Positions 23,665 to 32,627 of a stretch of 64,000 bases of DNA are shown here, piece by piece. How positions within the stretch are numbered: the first letter of the stretch is position 1; each line of letters begins with the position of its first letter. The stretch lies in NCBI RefSeq assembly GCF_001423745.1, contig NZ_LMPC01000029.1:192998-256997 (forward strand). The letters are read 5' to 3'. The notes beneath the pieces are model-generated. The model saw only the letters and a list, made by a program, of their open reading frames with translations, ran no database searches and was not told the origin of the DNA. The position numbers were made by a program, and so were the translations under genes. The DNA is from Arthrobacter sp. Leaf337. Its GTDB lineage: Bacteria > Actinomycetota > Actinomycetes > Actinomycetales > Micrococcaceae.

Positions 23665-25152
23665 ATGGAACACATCACCACCGCCGGCGCTGCGGCCCCA
23701 GCCAAGAAGCAGTCAGCGAAGGAAAAGCCACAAAAGACCCGCTGGTACCGGCAGCTGTACTTCTGGGTACTGACAGCCATCCTCATCGGCATCCTCGTCG
23801 GCTGGCTCGCACCCACCGTCGGCATCGCCATGGAACCCATCGGCACCACCTTCGTGAACTCGATGAAGATGCTCATCGGCCCGATCGTGTTCCTGACCAT
23901 CGTCGGCGGCATCGCCAGCGTCGCGGACCTCAAAAAAGTCGGCATGACAGGGCTGAAGGCCCTCACGTACTTCCAGGTCGGCACCATCTTCGCGATGATC
24001 TTCGGCCTGGTCGCCATCAACATCTTCCGGCTCGGCGACGGCGTCAACGCGGACGCCAGCAGCATCAAGACCTCGGACTCCGCAGCCAAACTCATCGACG
24101 CCGGCGCCCACCAGGAATGGTGGCAGTTCCTCACCCACATCATTCCCAACAGCATCATCGGGCCCTTCGTTGAAGGCGACATCCTCCAGATCATCTTCAT
24201 CGCCGTCGTCTTCGGCATCGCCCTGAACGCCATGGGCAAGGTCGGCGCCCCGGTCCTGGACGGCGTGCAGCGCCTGACCGGGGTCATGTTCAAGATCCTG
24301 GGCTTCATCATGAAAGCCGCCCCGATCGGAGCCTTCGGTGCGATGGCCTACGCCGTGGGTAAGTACGGCGTCTCCTCCCTGACCAGCATGGGCGGCCTGA
24401 TCGCCCTCTTCTACGTCACGTCCATCCTTTTCGTGGTCGTGATTCTGGGATCCGTCATGGCCTTCCTGAAGCTGAACATCTTCACGATGATCCGCCACCT
24501 CAAAGAGGAATACATGCTCATCCTGGGCACCTCCACCGCCGAACCGGCCCTCCCGGGACTGATGCGCAAGCTCGAGCACGCCGGCGTCAAGAAGGAAACG
24601 GTCGGGCTGGTTGTCCCCACCGGCTACAGCTTCAACCTCGACGGCGCCGCGATCTACCTCTCCCTCGCCGCCCTCTACATCGCCCAGGCCACCAACACCG
24701 ACCTGACCATCGGCCAGCAGCTCGGGCTCCTTGCAGTCATGCTGCTGACCTCCAAGGGCGCGGCGGGCGTCGCCGGTGGCGGCTTCATCGCCCTGACCGC
24801 CACCCTCACCACCATCGGCACCATCCCGGCGGCCGGCATCATGCTCATCTTCGGCATCGACAAGTTCATGTCCGAATGCCGGGCCCTCGTGAACTTCACC
24901 GGCAACGCCGTCGCCACCCTCTTCATCGCCTGGTGGGACCGTACCCTGGATGCGGACCGCGCCCGCCGGGTCTTCGCCGGCGAAACCGTTGAGCCTATGC
25001 CCGCCGAGGACCCCATCCACCTCGATGAAGTCACGGACCTCGACGACGACCTCACCGAATACGGCCACCATGCGCCCAGGCACACTGGCGACGTGAACGC
25101 CGCCGACGTGAATGCTGCCGACCGCCGTCCCGCCTACTCGGAATCCATCTGA
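23665..25152 (+). CDS. DctA-type dicarboxylate:cation symporter
   Basis: 495 residues with the DAACS fold: N-terminal helices (YFWVLTAILIGILVGWLAPTVGI), GSVMAFLKLNIFTMIRHLKEEYMLILGTSTAEPALPGLM with the serine-rich hairpin-1 replaced by GTSTAEPALP, and GYSFNLDGAAIYLS plus SKGAAGVAGGGFI. DctA proteins import C4-dicarboxylates such as malate, fumarate and succinate, and some take tartrate-like acids. It lies in a plus-strand run with tartrate dehydrogenase and glycerate kinase, so it is the likely uptake step. A duplicated VNAADVNAADR run sits at the C-terminus. The start at 23665 follows GAGGTAGG. Confidence 0.92.
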   Translation: MEHITTAGAAAPAKKQSAKEKPQKTRWYRQLYFWVLTAILIGILVGWLAPTVGIAMEPIGTTFVNSMKMLIGPIVFLTIVGGIASVADLKKVGMTGLKALTYFQVGTIFAMIFGLVAINIFRLGDGVNADASSIKTSDSAAKLIDAGAHQEWWQFLTHIIPNSIIGPFVEGDILQIIFIAVVFGIALNAMGKVGAPVLDGVQRLTGVMFKILGFIMKAAPIGAFGAMAYAVGKYGVSSLTSMGGLIALFYVTSILFVVVILGSVMAFLKLNIFTMIRHLKEEYMLILGTSTAEPALPGLMRKLEHAGVKKETVGLVVPTGYSFNLDGAAIYLSLAALYIAQATNTDLTIGQQLGLLAVMLLTSKGAAGVAGGGFIALTATLTTIGTIPAAGIMLIFGIDKFMSECRALVNFTGNAVATLFIAWWDRTLDADRARRVFAGETVEPMPAEDPIHLDEVTDLDDDLTEYGHHAPRHTGDVNAADVNAADRRPAYSESI

Positions 25153-25153
25153 C

Positions 25154-26308
25154 ATGACCAACGCAACCGCCCCGAAGACCGTGCGAACGCTTATCGCTCC
25201 CGACAAGTTCAAAGGCAGCCTCACTGCCGGCGAGGTGGCCGACGCCCTGGCGGCCGGGCTGCGTGCCTCGGCCGGGGCGGGGGTTGGGACGGTCCACTGC
25301 GAACTGCTCCCGCTGGCTGACGGAGGTGACGGCAGTGTCGACGCCGCCGTCGCCTCCGGCTTCACCCGGCGCCAGTACACGGTGGCGGGGCCCACCGGCC
25401 AGCACGTTCCGGCCAGCATCGCGTTCGACGGCGTCACCGCCGTCGTCGAGGTCGCCAACACCTGCGGCCTCGGGCTCCTGCCCGGCGGCAGGCTGGAGCC
25501 GCTGGATGCTTCCAGTAGGGGCTTCGGCGAAGCAATCCTGTTTGCCCTCAGCCTGAACCCGGCCAGAATCGTGCTGGCCCTTGGCGGGAGCGCCAGCACC
25601 GACGGCGGCATGGGAATGCTCACTGCCCTCGGATTCAGCTTCCGTGACGCGGAGGGCCGGCTGCTTTACGGCAGCGGCCGGGCGCTGGACCGCATCCATT
25701 CCGTCCACCGGACCGCACTCCCCGAACTGGCGGACACCGAGCTCATCGTCGCCAGCGATGTCCACAATCCGTTGCTCGGCGCCCAGGGCACGCCGGCAGT
25801 CTTCGGCCCCCAGAAGGGTGCCGGACCTGACGACGTCGCTTTGCTCGACAAGGGCCTGGCGCACTTCGTCCGCAAGATGGCCGACGCCGGATTCGAGGAC
25901 GCCGCGTCCCAGGCCACGCATGAAGGGGCCGGAAGTGCCGGAGGAATCGGCTACGCCTGCCTGCTGCTGGGAGCCAAGCAGGTGTCCGGGGCGGACTACT
26001 TCCTGGATCTGCTGGACTTCAACTCCCGCAAGGAGCACTGCGACGTCGTCATCACCGGCGAGGGAAGCATCGACGAACAGACCCTGGCCGGGAAGCTGCC
26101 CGCCGCCGTCGCCCGCCGCTCGGGAACCCGGCCGATCATCGCCGTCGCAGGACGCTCGCTCCTCCCGCCGGAGCGGTGGCCGGAAATGGCCCTGGCCCGG
26201 GTCTACACGCTGGCCGACTACACCGACCAGGACTCTTCGAAGGACCCCGGGCTTTCGGCAGCGCTGCTCCGCCGGATCGGACAGGACATCGGCGCGACGC
26301 TGCTGTAA
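25154..26308 (+). CDS. Glycerate kinase (GarK/GlxK type)
   Basis: 384 residues. Family signatures: LIAPDKFKGSLTAGEVADALAAGL at the N-terminus, LPLADGGDGSVDAAV, GGSASTDGGMGMLTALG and GAGSAGGIGYACLLLGAKQVSGADYFLDLL. It phosphorylates D-glycerate with ATP, giving 2-phosphoglycerate in this family, which enters lower glycolysis. The ATG at 25154 is two bases after the dctA stop, so the two are co-transcribed. With the tartrate dehydrogenase this completes a route from meso-tartrate or related acids to central metabolism. It is convergent with the DASS transporter gene. Confidence 0.92.
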   Translation: MTNATAPKTVRTLIAPDKFKGSLTAGEVADALAAGLRASAGAGVGTVHCELLPLADGGDGSVDAAVASGFTRRQYTVAGPTGQHVPASIAFDGVTAVVEVANTCGLGLLPGGRLEPLDASSRGFGEAILFALSLNPARIVLALGGSASTDGGMGMLTALGFSFRDAEGRLLYGSGRALDRIHSVHRTALPELADTELIVASDVHNPLLGAQGTPAVFGPQKGAGPDDVALLDKGLAHFVRKMADAGFEDAASQATHEGAGSAGGIGYACLLLGAKQVSGADYFLDLLDFNSRKEHCDVVITGEGSIDEQTLAGKLPAAVARRSGTRPIIAVAGRSLLPPERWPEMALARVYTLADYTDQDSSKDPGLSAALLRRIGQDIGATLL

Positions 26309-26332
26309 CGCCGTTCCGACCGGTGCCGCGGG

Positions 26333-27922
26333 TTACCGGCCGATCCCGGTGATGGCCACCATCACCGGGACGATGCCGATGATGAGGAGCGCTCCAGCGA
26401 CGTCGAAGACCAGCCCCGTGCGGATCATCCTGATGATGGGCACCGCGCCGGAACCGTAGACGATCGCGTTTTGCGGTGTTGAGACAGGCAGCATAAATCC
26501 GAAGGAGGCGGCGAAGGTGGCGGCCAGTGCAGGCACGAACGGATCGAGCCCCATGGCGGTGCACAACGGAATGACGATGGGCACCACCACCGCCGCGGAT
26601 GCTGTGTTGCTGGTCGTCTCCGAAATGAGGACGGCCAAAACGGCGGAGAAGGCCGTAACCGCGACCACGTTGGTGACGTTCAGGTTCCGGGAGGCTGCGG
26701 TGCCGATGGTCTCCGCCAGCCCGGTGGCGGCGAGGAGCGAGCCGAAAATGATGCCGGTGCCGAAGAGGATGATAGTGCCCCAGTCGATCCGGGCGGCGTC
26801 CGACCAGTTAAGCGTGGCCCGGCGTTCTTTCCAGTTCGTGGGCAGGATGAAGAGCAGGGACGCCCCCAGAACGGCCACTATGCCTTCGTCCAGCCGGTCG
26901 TCCAGCAGAACGTAGATATCGGAGTCCGTCCCTGTGACAAGCCCGGCTGCGGCCGGAAGCAGCCAGAGCGAGACCGTGAAACCGAAGGCGATCAGGGTGT
27001 TTACTTCAGCCCTGGACATCCTGCCGTGGGCGGTCCGCTGTTCGCGGATGTACTCCTCGACGCCCTCGATGCGGCGGACCTCCGGCCTGTTGAGCAGGAA
27101 CATGACCAGGGCCAGGACCACGAACATGGCCAGGCAGAGCGGGGCTGCGGCGGCAGTCCACTGGGCGAAGGAAATGCGTTCCCCGGTGGCCTCCTCGATG
27201 AGTCCCCGGCCGATGAGGTTGGGCGGCGAACCGACCGGTGTGAGCAGGCCCCCGACGCTGGCGCCGTAGGCCAGCATCAGCATCAATGCCGCACCGACCC
27301 GCAAGCGCAGCGGATCAAAGTCCGCGCTGACGCTGCCGCGGTCCTGCATCAGTTGGCCGATGACCGCGAGGATGCCGAGGGCCGTGGGCATCAGCATTGC
27401 GACAGTCGCCGTGTTGGACACGAACGCCGACAGCAGGCAGGTGATGACCCCGAAGGCGATGATCACGCGGTAGGTGGACGTGGCCACGCCGGGAAGGGAG
27501 AGCACAGCGAAGGCAAGCCGCTGCGCGATGCCGTGTTTGAGCATCGCCTGGGCGAGGATGAACGCACCGATGAAGGTGAAGATCGTCGTCGACCCGAACG
27601 GGGCCAGGACGTCAGCAGCCGGAGCAACGCCGAGTATCACCACGGCGGCCACTCCCAGCAGACCTCCCACCGGGATGGGGACGGGTTCACAGATCCAGAG
27701 GACGATCACACCGAGCAGAACCGCAGCCAGAAGCTGCTGTGTCCGGTCCATCGTCATGGGAAGGATCGCGAAGGTGATCGCGGCAGCAGGGGCGAGGAAG
27801 AATCCCAGGGTTTGCCGTGCCCGCTCAAACTTCTCTTCCTTGGGGGAAAGCTTCTGCTCGCTTAGGCTTCGGAACGTCTTTCCGCCGAGCAGGGCGGCGC
27901 GGACGTCGGTTCGTTCGGTCAT
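26333..27922 (-). CDS. SLC13/DASS-family anion:sodium symporter
   Basis: 529 residues and about 12 membrane helices. Two SNT signature motifs (VSNTATVAMLMPTALGILAVIG and SNTASAAVVVPIVIPL) mark the divalent-anion symporters, which move di- and tricarboxylates or sulfate with sodium. The preferred start is ATG 27922 (MTERTDVRAALLG), overlapping the stop of the D-2-hydroxyacid dehydrogenase gene by ATGA, so the pair is one operon and the transported acid is probably a substrate of that enzyme or its product. It is convergent with glycerate kinase, extending the hydroxy-acid theme. Confidence 0.9.
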   Translation of the reverse strand: MTERTDVRAALLGGKTFRSLSEQKLSPKEEKFERARQTLGFFLAPAAAITFAILPMTMDRTQQLLAAVLLGVIVLWICEPVPIPVGGLLGVAAVVILGVAPAADVLAPFGSTTIFTFIGAFILAQAMLKHGIAQRLAFAVLSLPGVATSTYRVIIAFGVITCLLSAFVSNTATVAMLMPTALGILAVIGQLMQDRGSVSADFDPLRLRVGAALMLMLAYGASVGGLLTPVGSPPNLIGRGLIEEATGERISFAQWTAAAAPLCLAMFVVLALVMFLLNRPEVRRIEGVEEYIREQRTAHGRMSRAEVNTLIAFGFTVSLWLLPAAAGLVTGTDSDIYVLLDDRLDEGIVAVLGASLLFILPTNWKERRATLNWSDAARIDWGTIILFGTGIIFGSLLAATGLAETIGTAASRNLNVTNVVAVTAFSAVLAVLISETTSNTASAAVVVPIVIPLCTAMGLDPFVPALAATFAASFGFMLPVSTPQNAIVYGSGAVPIIRMIRTGLVFDVAGALLIIGIVPVMVAITGIGR

Positions 27923-28884
27923 CAGCGGTGCAGGGCAGTAAGCAGCCGGGCGGGGCTCCCCCGGAGCCACGCCTTGACGTCTTCGAACGCGCCGCCGTAG
28001 AACTCCCGGTAGCTTTGCTCCGTGACGTAGCCCAAATGCGGCGTCAGGACAGTCCGTGGTGCGGATAGGAGCCGGTGGTCCGCAGGCAGCGGTTCGAGGT
28101 CGTAGACATCAAGGGCCGCTCCGGCGAGCCAGCCTTCGTGCAGTCCCCGGATGAGGGCGTCTTCGTCGACCAGGGGCCCGCGGGAGGTGTTGACCAGCAC
28201 GCCCCGGGCCCCCAGGAGACGGAGTTCCTCTTCCCCGACGACGCCGCGCGAGCGTTCCGAAAGCCGCACATGCACCGACACCACATCCGCCTCCCGGAAA
28301 AGTGCGTCTTTGCTGACCCTCCTGGCTCCCGCCTCGGCGGCCGCGTCGGCCGTGAGGTTGGGGCTCCATGCGATGACGTCCATGCCGAATGCCTGTCCAT
28401 AGGCGGCGACGCGGCGACCGATCTTGCCCAGGCCCAGAACCCCCAGGGTCTTGCCTGCGAGCTCAAAACCGACGGTGGACTGCCAGTGACCGTCCCGCAG
28501 GCGCCGGTCCTCAAGCGGTATGCTGCGGGCAAGCGCGAGCAACAGGCCCCACGTCAGTTCCGGGGCCGCGGTGGGAGAGCCGCCGGTCCCGCACACGGCA
28601 ATGCCCAGCTCCTCCGCCGCCGGAACGTCAATGGACTGATTGGCCATCCCGGTGGTCACCAGCAGTTTGAGTCCGGATAGTTGCGCCAGCCGATCACGAC
28701 CGAAGGCGGTCCGTTCCCGCATGGCGATGATGATGTCGAACCCGCGCAGGCTGGCGACAACGTCGGCGTCGTCCTTCAGGTGCCGGTCGAAGAAGGTGAC
28801 GCTGACGCCGTCGGCGGCAAGCTGCTCCCACGGCGCGTAATCCCGGGCCACAGACTGGTAATCGTCCAGGATGGCGAGGCGCAT
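27922..28884 (-). CDS. D-2-hydroxyacid dehydrogenase, NAD-binding type
   Basis: 320 residues. The nucleotide motif is GLGKIGRR near residue 150; catalytic residues are in NTSRGPLVDEDAL (Arg), DVYDLEPLP (Glu) and LTPHLGYVT (His). Substrates in this family include glyoxylate, hydroxypyruvate, phosphoglycerate and other 2-keto acids; the sequence resembles hydroxypyruvate/glyoxylate reductase-like members more than SerA (no ACT domain). The ATGA overlap with the DASS transporter suggests uptake and reduction or oxidation of a hydroxy acid. The ATG at 28884 has a weak GGGGGA upstream. Confidence 0.87.
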   Translation of the reverse strand: MRLAILDDYQSVARDYAPWEQLAADGVSVTFFDRHLKDDADVVASLRGFDIIIAMRERTAFGRDRLAQLSGLKLLVTTGMANQSIDVPAAEELGIAVCGTGGSPTAAPELTWGLLLALARSIPLEDRRLRDGHWQSTVGFELAGKTLGVLGLGKIGRRVAAYGQAFGMDVIAWSPNLTADAAAEAGARRVSKDALFREADVVSVHVRLSERSRGVVGEEELRLLGARGVLVNTSRGPLVDEDALIRGLHEGWLAGAALDVYDLEPLPADHRLLSAPRTVLTPHLGYVTEQSYREFYGGAFEDVKAWLRGSPARLLTALHR

Positions 28885-28942
28885 GGGGGAATCCTTCGGT
28901 GTAGGCAGCGTGCAGTCACTGCTGTCAGGCTACCGTTTCTGA

Positions 28943-29827
28943 TCATCCGGCCGGCGGTTTGGCTGGCGAGGGTTCACTGGTGTTGCTGTTGGTGGTGCTC
29001 CAGCTGGCGAGAAAGTCCAGTTGATCCTGGGCATGGCTGCCGGCCTCCGCGGTGTAAGCGATCAGTGTCAGCCCTTCGCCGGGGAGCTCGAGGGCGTCGC
29101 CGGTGAGTTCGATGTCGCCGACCAGCGGGTTGTGCATGGTTTTCCGGGCTGTGCGGTGGAAGCGGACGTTGTGCCGGGCCCATCGCGTGGAGAACTCGGT
29201 GCTGCCGGCGGCGAGGTCCCCGATGAGGTGGTTAAGAGCCCGGTCGCGCGGGCTGCGGCCGGATTCGGCGCGCATGGCCGCGGCGAAGTCGTCGGCGAGA
29301 GTTTCCCAGTCAACGAAGAACTCGCGGGAACGCGGGTCCAGGAACATAAACCGTGCCAGGTTCATTGGCAGTGTGGTTGGGCTGAGGATGTTCGAGTACA
29401 GGGCGAAGCAGAGGCTGTTGGCGGCCACCACGTCCATACGGGCATTGCGGACATAGGCGGGCGTTCCGGTCATCCCGGCCAGGAGCCTTTCGATGCTGGG
29501 ACGCACTTCAGTCCGTGCCCTGCGGGCGCCGGACGACGGGGCCGGGGCGGCGCCTTTGGCCAGGTCGTACAGGTGAGCGCGTTCGGCCTCGTCGAGTTGC
29601 AGGGCGCGGGAGAGGGAGTCGAGAACGGACTCGGACACTCCCCGCAGGTTTCCCCGTTCGAGACGGGCGTAGTACTCCGTACTCACTCCGGCGAGCATGG
29701 CCACTTCCTCGCGCTTGAGTCCGGCCACCCTTCTGGTTCCCCCGTACGCGGGCAGCCCCGCCTGGGCCGGGGTGATGTGCGACCGCCGGCTCATGAGGAA
29801 CTCGCGGACGTCGTTCGTGTTGTCCAT
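28943..29827 (-). CDS. XRE-type regulator with MmyB-like ligand-binding domain
   Basis: 294 residues. The N-terminal HTH reads RVAGLKREEVAMLAGVSTEYYARLERGN; the rest (about 100-285) is the MmyB-like domain with FMFLDPRSREFFVDWETLADDFAAAMRAESGRSPRD. In actinobacteria such regulators usually sit divergent from one oxidoreductase gene or operon and repress it. Here that is the cupin/aldo-keto reductase operon 130 bases away, with an inverted repeat between them. The ligand is unknown. Confidence 0.88.
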   Translation of the reverse strand: MDNTNDVREFLMSRRSHITPAQAGLPAYGGTRRVAGLKREEVAMLAGVSTEYYARLERGNLRGVSESVLDSLSRALQLDEAERAHLYDLAKGAAPAPSSGARRARTEVRPSIERLLAGMTGTPAYVRNARMDVVAANSLCFALYSNILSPTTLPMNLARFMFLDPRSREFFVDWETLADDFAAAMRAESGRSPRDRALNHLIGDLAAGSTEFSTRWARHNVRFHRTARKTMHNPLVGDIELTGDALELPGEGLTLIAYTAEAGSHAQDQLDFLASWSTTNSNTSEPSPAKPPAG

Positions 29828-29863
29828 GGCTCTACGCTACGGCGCGAAGGGCCGCCCTAACAG

Positions 29864-29876
29864 GTACTGCCAGTAC
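29864..29876. promoter_or_regulatory. Inverted repeat between the XRE gene and the cupin operon
   Basis: GTACT-GCC-AGTAC, a perfect five-base dyad with a three-base centre, in the 131-bp divergent gap. Position and symmetry suggest it is the operator of the MmyB-type regulator. Confidence 0.5.
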
Positions 29877-29958
29877 ACCGCACGGCAGACACTCCCACGG
29901 CAGCAAAGGGGCTGGTTTTCTTGAATAAGAACCCTGACGCCTCACCAAGGAGCACACC

Positions 29959-30402
29959 GTGCAACTCGCAGTTCCCGGGCCCACTTCCAAGGGGCCGGCC
30001 GAAAAATTCACCGGCGACGTCTACCTCAACTCGCTGCACGCCGGCGAACAGCCCTCACGCCTGATATCGGCCATGGTGCGGTTTACTCCCGGAGCCCGCA
30101 CACACTGGCACTCGCACCCCGTCGGCCAGACTTTGCACTGTACCGACGGCATGGGACTGGTGGCGAACCGTGACGGTGAGATCATCCTCCTGAGTGCCGG
30201 AGACACCGTGCACACCCCGGCCGGGGAGGAACACTGGCACGGCGCGACGCAGGACAGCTTGATGTGCCACCTTGCCCTGGTCGAACACGAAGCCGGACAA
30301 ACCGCGACGTGGCTCGAACCTGTTACCGAGCACGAATACCGCGCCGCCCACTCCAATACGCACCCTCTAACCCCACCGAACAACGCTAAGGAAACTCAGT
30401 GA
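29959..30402 (+). CDS. Cupin-domain protein
   Basis: 147 residues forming a single small cupin. Motif 1 is ARTHWHSHPVGQTLHCTDGMG and motif 2 is GDTVHTPAGEEHWHGA, giving the usual three His and one Glu/Gln metal ligands. Similar proteins are annotated as (R)-mandelonitrile lyase-like or as quercetinase-like cupins; the reaction cannot be told from the sequence. GTG start with AAGGAG upstream. Its stop overlaps the GTG of the aldo/keto reductase (GTGA, 30399-30402), so the two are translationally coupled. Confidence 0.85.
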   Translation: MQLAVPGPTSKGPAEKFTGDVYLNSLHAGEQPSRLISAMVRFTPGARTHWHSHPVGQTLHCTDGMGLVANRDGEIILLSAGDTVHTPAGEEHWHGATQDSLMCHLALVEHEAGQTATWLEPVTEHEYRAAHSNTHPLTPPNNAKETQ

Positions 30403-31256
30403 AAAGTGTCACTCTCAACAACGGCGTCGAAATGCCGATCCTGGGCTTTGGTGTCTTCCAGATCCCCGATGAGGAAACCCAGGCCGCGGTCGAAGCGGCC
30501 CTGGCCGCCGGATACCGGCACCTGGACACCGCCGCGTCCTACGGCAACGAAGCAGCCGTCGGAGCTGCCATCAAAGCCAGCGGCATCGCCCGCGAGGAAC
30601 TGTTCATCACTACTAAACTCTGGATCCAGCACGCACCTACGGGCAGCGTCTATGACGACAGCAAGCGCTCCTTTGATAACTCGCTTCATCGGCTGGGCGT
30701 GGATTACTTGGACCTCTACCTGATCCACCAGCCCTTTGGGGACTACTACAGCGAATGGCGCGCCATGCAGGACCTGAACAAGGAAGGCCTGGCCCGGGCC
30801 ATTGGTGTCTCAAATTTCCATTCCGACCGGCTGGTGGACCTGATCGACCACAACGAGATCGTTCCGGCCGTGAACCAGATCGAAACCCACCCGTTCCACC
30901 AGCGGGCCGCCGATCAGGAGCTGATGCGCGAACGCGGCGTGCAGATCGAATCCTGGGGGCCGTTCGCCGAAGGCAGGAACAACCTCTTCACCGATCCTGT
31001 CCTCAGCGCCGTCGCCGCCGACCACGGCAAGTCCGTCGCGCAAGTGGTGCTGCGCTGGCTCATCCAACGCGACGTCGTCGTCATCCCCAAATCCGTCCGG
31101 CCGGAGCGCATGGCCCAGAACTTCGACGTCTTCGGCTTCACCCTTACCGATGAGCAGATGAGCCGGATCACCGCCCTGGATACCGGCGCCAGCCTCTTCT
31201 TCGACCACCGGGACCCCGCCATGGTCAGTTGGCTCGGCGGCCGCCGGTACAGCTAG
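30399..31256 (+). CDS. Aldo/keto reductase (AKR5-like)
   Basis: 285 residues, NADPH-dependent TIM barrel. LDTAASYGNE holds the catalytic Asp and Tyr, TTKLW the Lys and YLIHQP the His; IPKSVRPERMAQNFDVFGF is the cofactor loop. It reduces aldehydes or ketones, often diketo-gluconate or methylglyoxal type. GTG start at 30399 with AAGGAAA upstream, inside the cupin stop. It belongs to the operon controlled by the divergent XRE regulator. Confidence 0.92.
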   Translation: MKSVTLNNGVEMPILGFGVFQIPDEETQAAVEAALAAGYRHLDTAASYGNEAAVGAAIKASGIAREELFITTKLWIQHAPTGSVYDDSKRSFDNSLHRLGVDYLDLYLIHQPFGDYYSEWRAMQDLNKEGLARAIGVSNFHSDRLVDLIDHNEIVPAVNQIETHPFHQRAADQELMRERGVQIESWGPFAEGRNNLFTDPVLSAVAADHGKSVAQVVLRWLIQRDVVVIPKSVRPERMAQNFDVFGFTLTDEQMSRITALDTGASLFFDHRDPAMVSWLGGRRYS

Positions 31257-31268
31257 CGCAGGACACCC

Positions 31269-31985
31269 TTGACCACCCCTCTGTTGAGCATCAGCCGGCG
31301 GTCCGCCCTTCGCGGGGCGGCCGCCGGCCTGACCGGTGCCCTGCTGACTGCTGGAGCAGCAGGCTGCACACCAGGAAGAGACAACACCGTGGCCTCCACG
31401 CCTTCTCCGGCGCCAGCCGGTCCCCCACAGAGCAGCCGGCGCATACTGCTGGCTTACTTCTCCCGGGCAGGCGAGAACTACTACTACGGAGGCCGTACCA
31501 ACCTCGACGTCGGCAACACCGAAGTGCTCGCCGGCATGATCAGCGCGCTGGTTCCCTGCGACGTGCACCGCATCGAGGCGGCAGAGCCCTACCCGGACGG
31601 GTACGACGCCACCGTGGCCCGGAACGTCCGCGAACAAAATGGGGACGCCCGTCCCGCCATCGCCAACCCCCTGCCCGCCATCGACCAGTACGGCTCGGTC
31701 ATCCTGGCCAGCGGGATCTGGAACGTCAGGGCACCGATGATCATGGCCACGTTCACCGAAAGCTACGACTTCACCGGCAAGACTGTTTTCCCCGTCACCA
31801 CCCATGCCATGAGCGGACTCGGCACCGCCGCCCGTGACTATGCGGAGTCCTGCCCTGGTGCGACGATCGCTGAAGGCCTCGCGGTGAAAGGCGAGGAAGT
31901 GCGCGATGCAGCAGCTGACATAGAGTCCTGGCTACACGCCACGGGCCTCCTTACATGGTCAGATAGCTCCGGGGCCGGCACCTAG
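31269..31985 (+). CDS. Exported flavodoxin-like protein with Tat signal and lipobox
   Basis: 238 residues. The N-terminus carries a twin-arginine motif (SISRRSALRG) followed by a hydrophobic region and a lipobox TAGAAGC, so the protein should cross the membrane folded and become lipid-anchored. After a Pro/Ser linker, residues 60-230 have the flavodoxin fold (RILLAYFSRAGENYYYGGRT... GSVILASGIWNVRAPMIMATFTESYDFTGKTVFPVTTHAMSGLG). The FMN would be bound before Tat export. The start is TTG at 31269, 12 bases after the reductase stop. It probably belongs to the same operon and acts as an extracytoplasmic electron carrier, but its partner is unknown. Confidence 0.85.
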   Translation: MTTPLLSISRRSALRGAAAGLTGALLTAGAAGCTPGRDNTVASTPSPAPAGPPQSSRRILLAYFSRAGENYYYGGRTNLDVGNTEVLAGMISALVPCDVHRIEAAEPYPDGYDATVARNVREQNGDARPAIANPLPAIDQYGSVILASGIWNVRAPMIMATFTESYDFTGKTVFPVTTHAMSGLGTAARDYAESCPGATIAEGLAVKGEEVRDAAADIESWLHATGLLTWSDSSGAGT

Positions 31986-32003
31986 GCCGACCACGCGAAG
32001 GGG

Positions 32004-32026
32004 GCCGGGAAGGAATTCTTCCCGGC
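32004..32026 (+). terminator. Hairpin after the cupin/AKR/flavodoxin operon
   Basis: Nine-bp perfect stem GCCGGGAAG / CTTCCCGGC with loop GAATT, 18 bases after the flavodoxin stop. The following bases (ATTGTCCC) give no strong T tract. Confidence 0.6.
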
Positions 32027-32246
32027 ATTGTCCCAGGTCATCCCGAATCTGCTCAGCTGAAGCGGCAGCATCTGCAATTCTCGAAATACGTACCCTCTAA
32101 ACGCCACGACATTTTGCGGCTCCCTTCGAAGTGGTACCCCCCAAAACAAAGTTTCCTCCCGCCCAAAACCATGGTCAACGGCTTCAGATGACTCTTCAAA
32201 GACCACGGGCGGCCCCCGGGTGTGATGCCGGGGGCCACAGGTTCGA

Positions 32247-32627
32247 CTATGTGCGCTGGAAGATGTTGAGAATGTTGCCCTCCGTATCCAAGAACCAGGC
32301 CCCCTTGCCTGTCGGCAAGGTAGCGATGCCGTTCTCAGTCTTCAGGCCCGGGAAGTCGTACTCCTCGAAGGTGGCTCCGCGGCCCCGCAGCTCTTCGACC
32401 TCGGCTTCGAGGTTGTCCGTCATCCAGCCCAGCTGGGTGTTCTTTGCGGTGCCCGCGTTGTCGGATTGGTACAGCAGGAAAGCTGTTCCCTTGCCGCAGC
32501 GGAACATCAAATTTTCGGCGTCCATGACCTCCGGATCGTCCAGTCCCACGACGTCCCGATAGAAGTCACGTGCCCGGGCGATGTCCTTGGCAGGGAGGAC
32601 CGCAGCGACTTCACTGTCCTTGAGCAT
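32247..32627 (-). CDS. Glyoxalase/VOC-superfamily protein
   Basis: 126 residues, one VOC module (VAAVLPAKDIARARDFYRDVVGLDDPEVMDAENLMFRCGKGTAFLLYQSDN...GAWFLDTEGNILNIFQ). Proteins of this size dimerise and bind a metal; roles range from antibiotic binding to ring cleavage, and none can be assigned. The ATG at 32627 follows AGGAGA by seven bases; a longer open frame to 32726 lacks a ribosome site. It appears monocistronic. Confidence 0.85.
   Translation of the reverse strand: MLKDSEVAAVLPAKDIARARDFYRDVVGLDDPEVMDAENLMFRCGKGTAFLLYQSDNAGTAKNTQLGWMTDNLEAEVEELRGRGATFEEYDFPGLKTENGIATLPTGKGAWFLDTEGNILNIFQRT

Noticed and set aside
23713..25623. 636-codon minus-strand open frame opposite dctA
   Set aside because: Gly/Asp/Glu-rich reverse reading of membrane helices, typical shadow composition.
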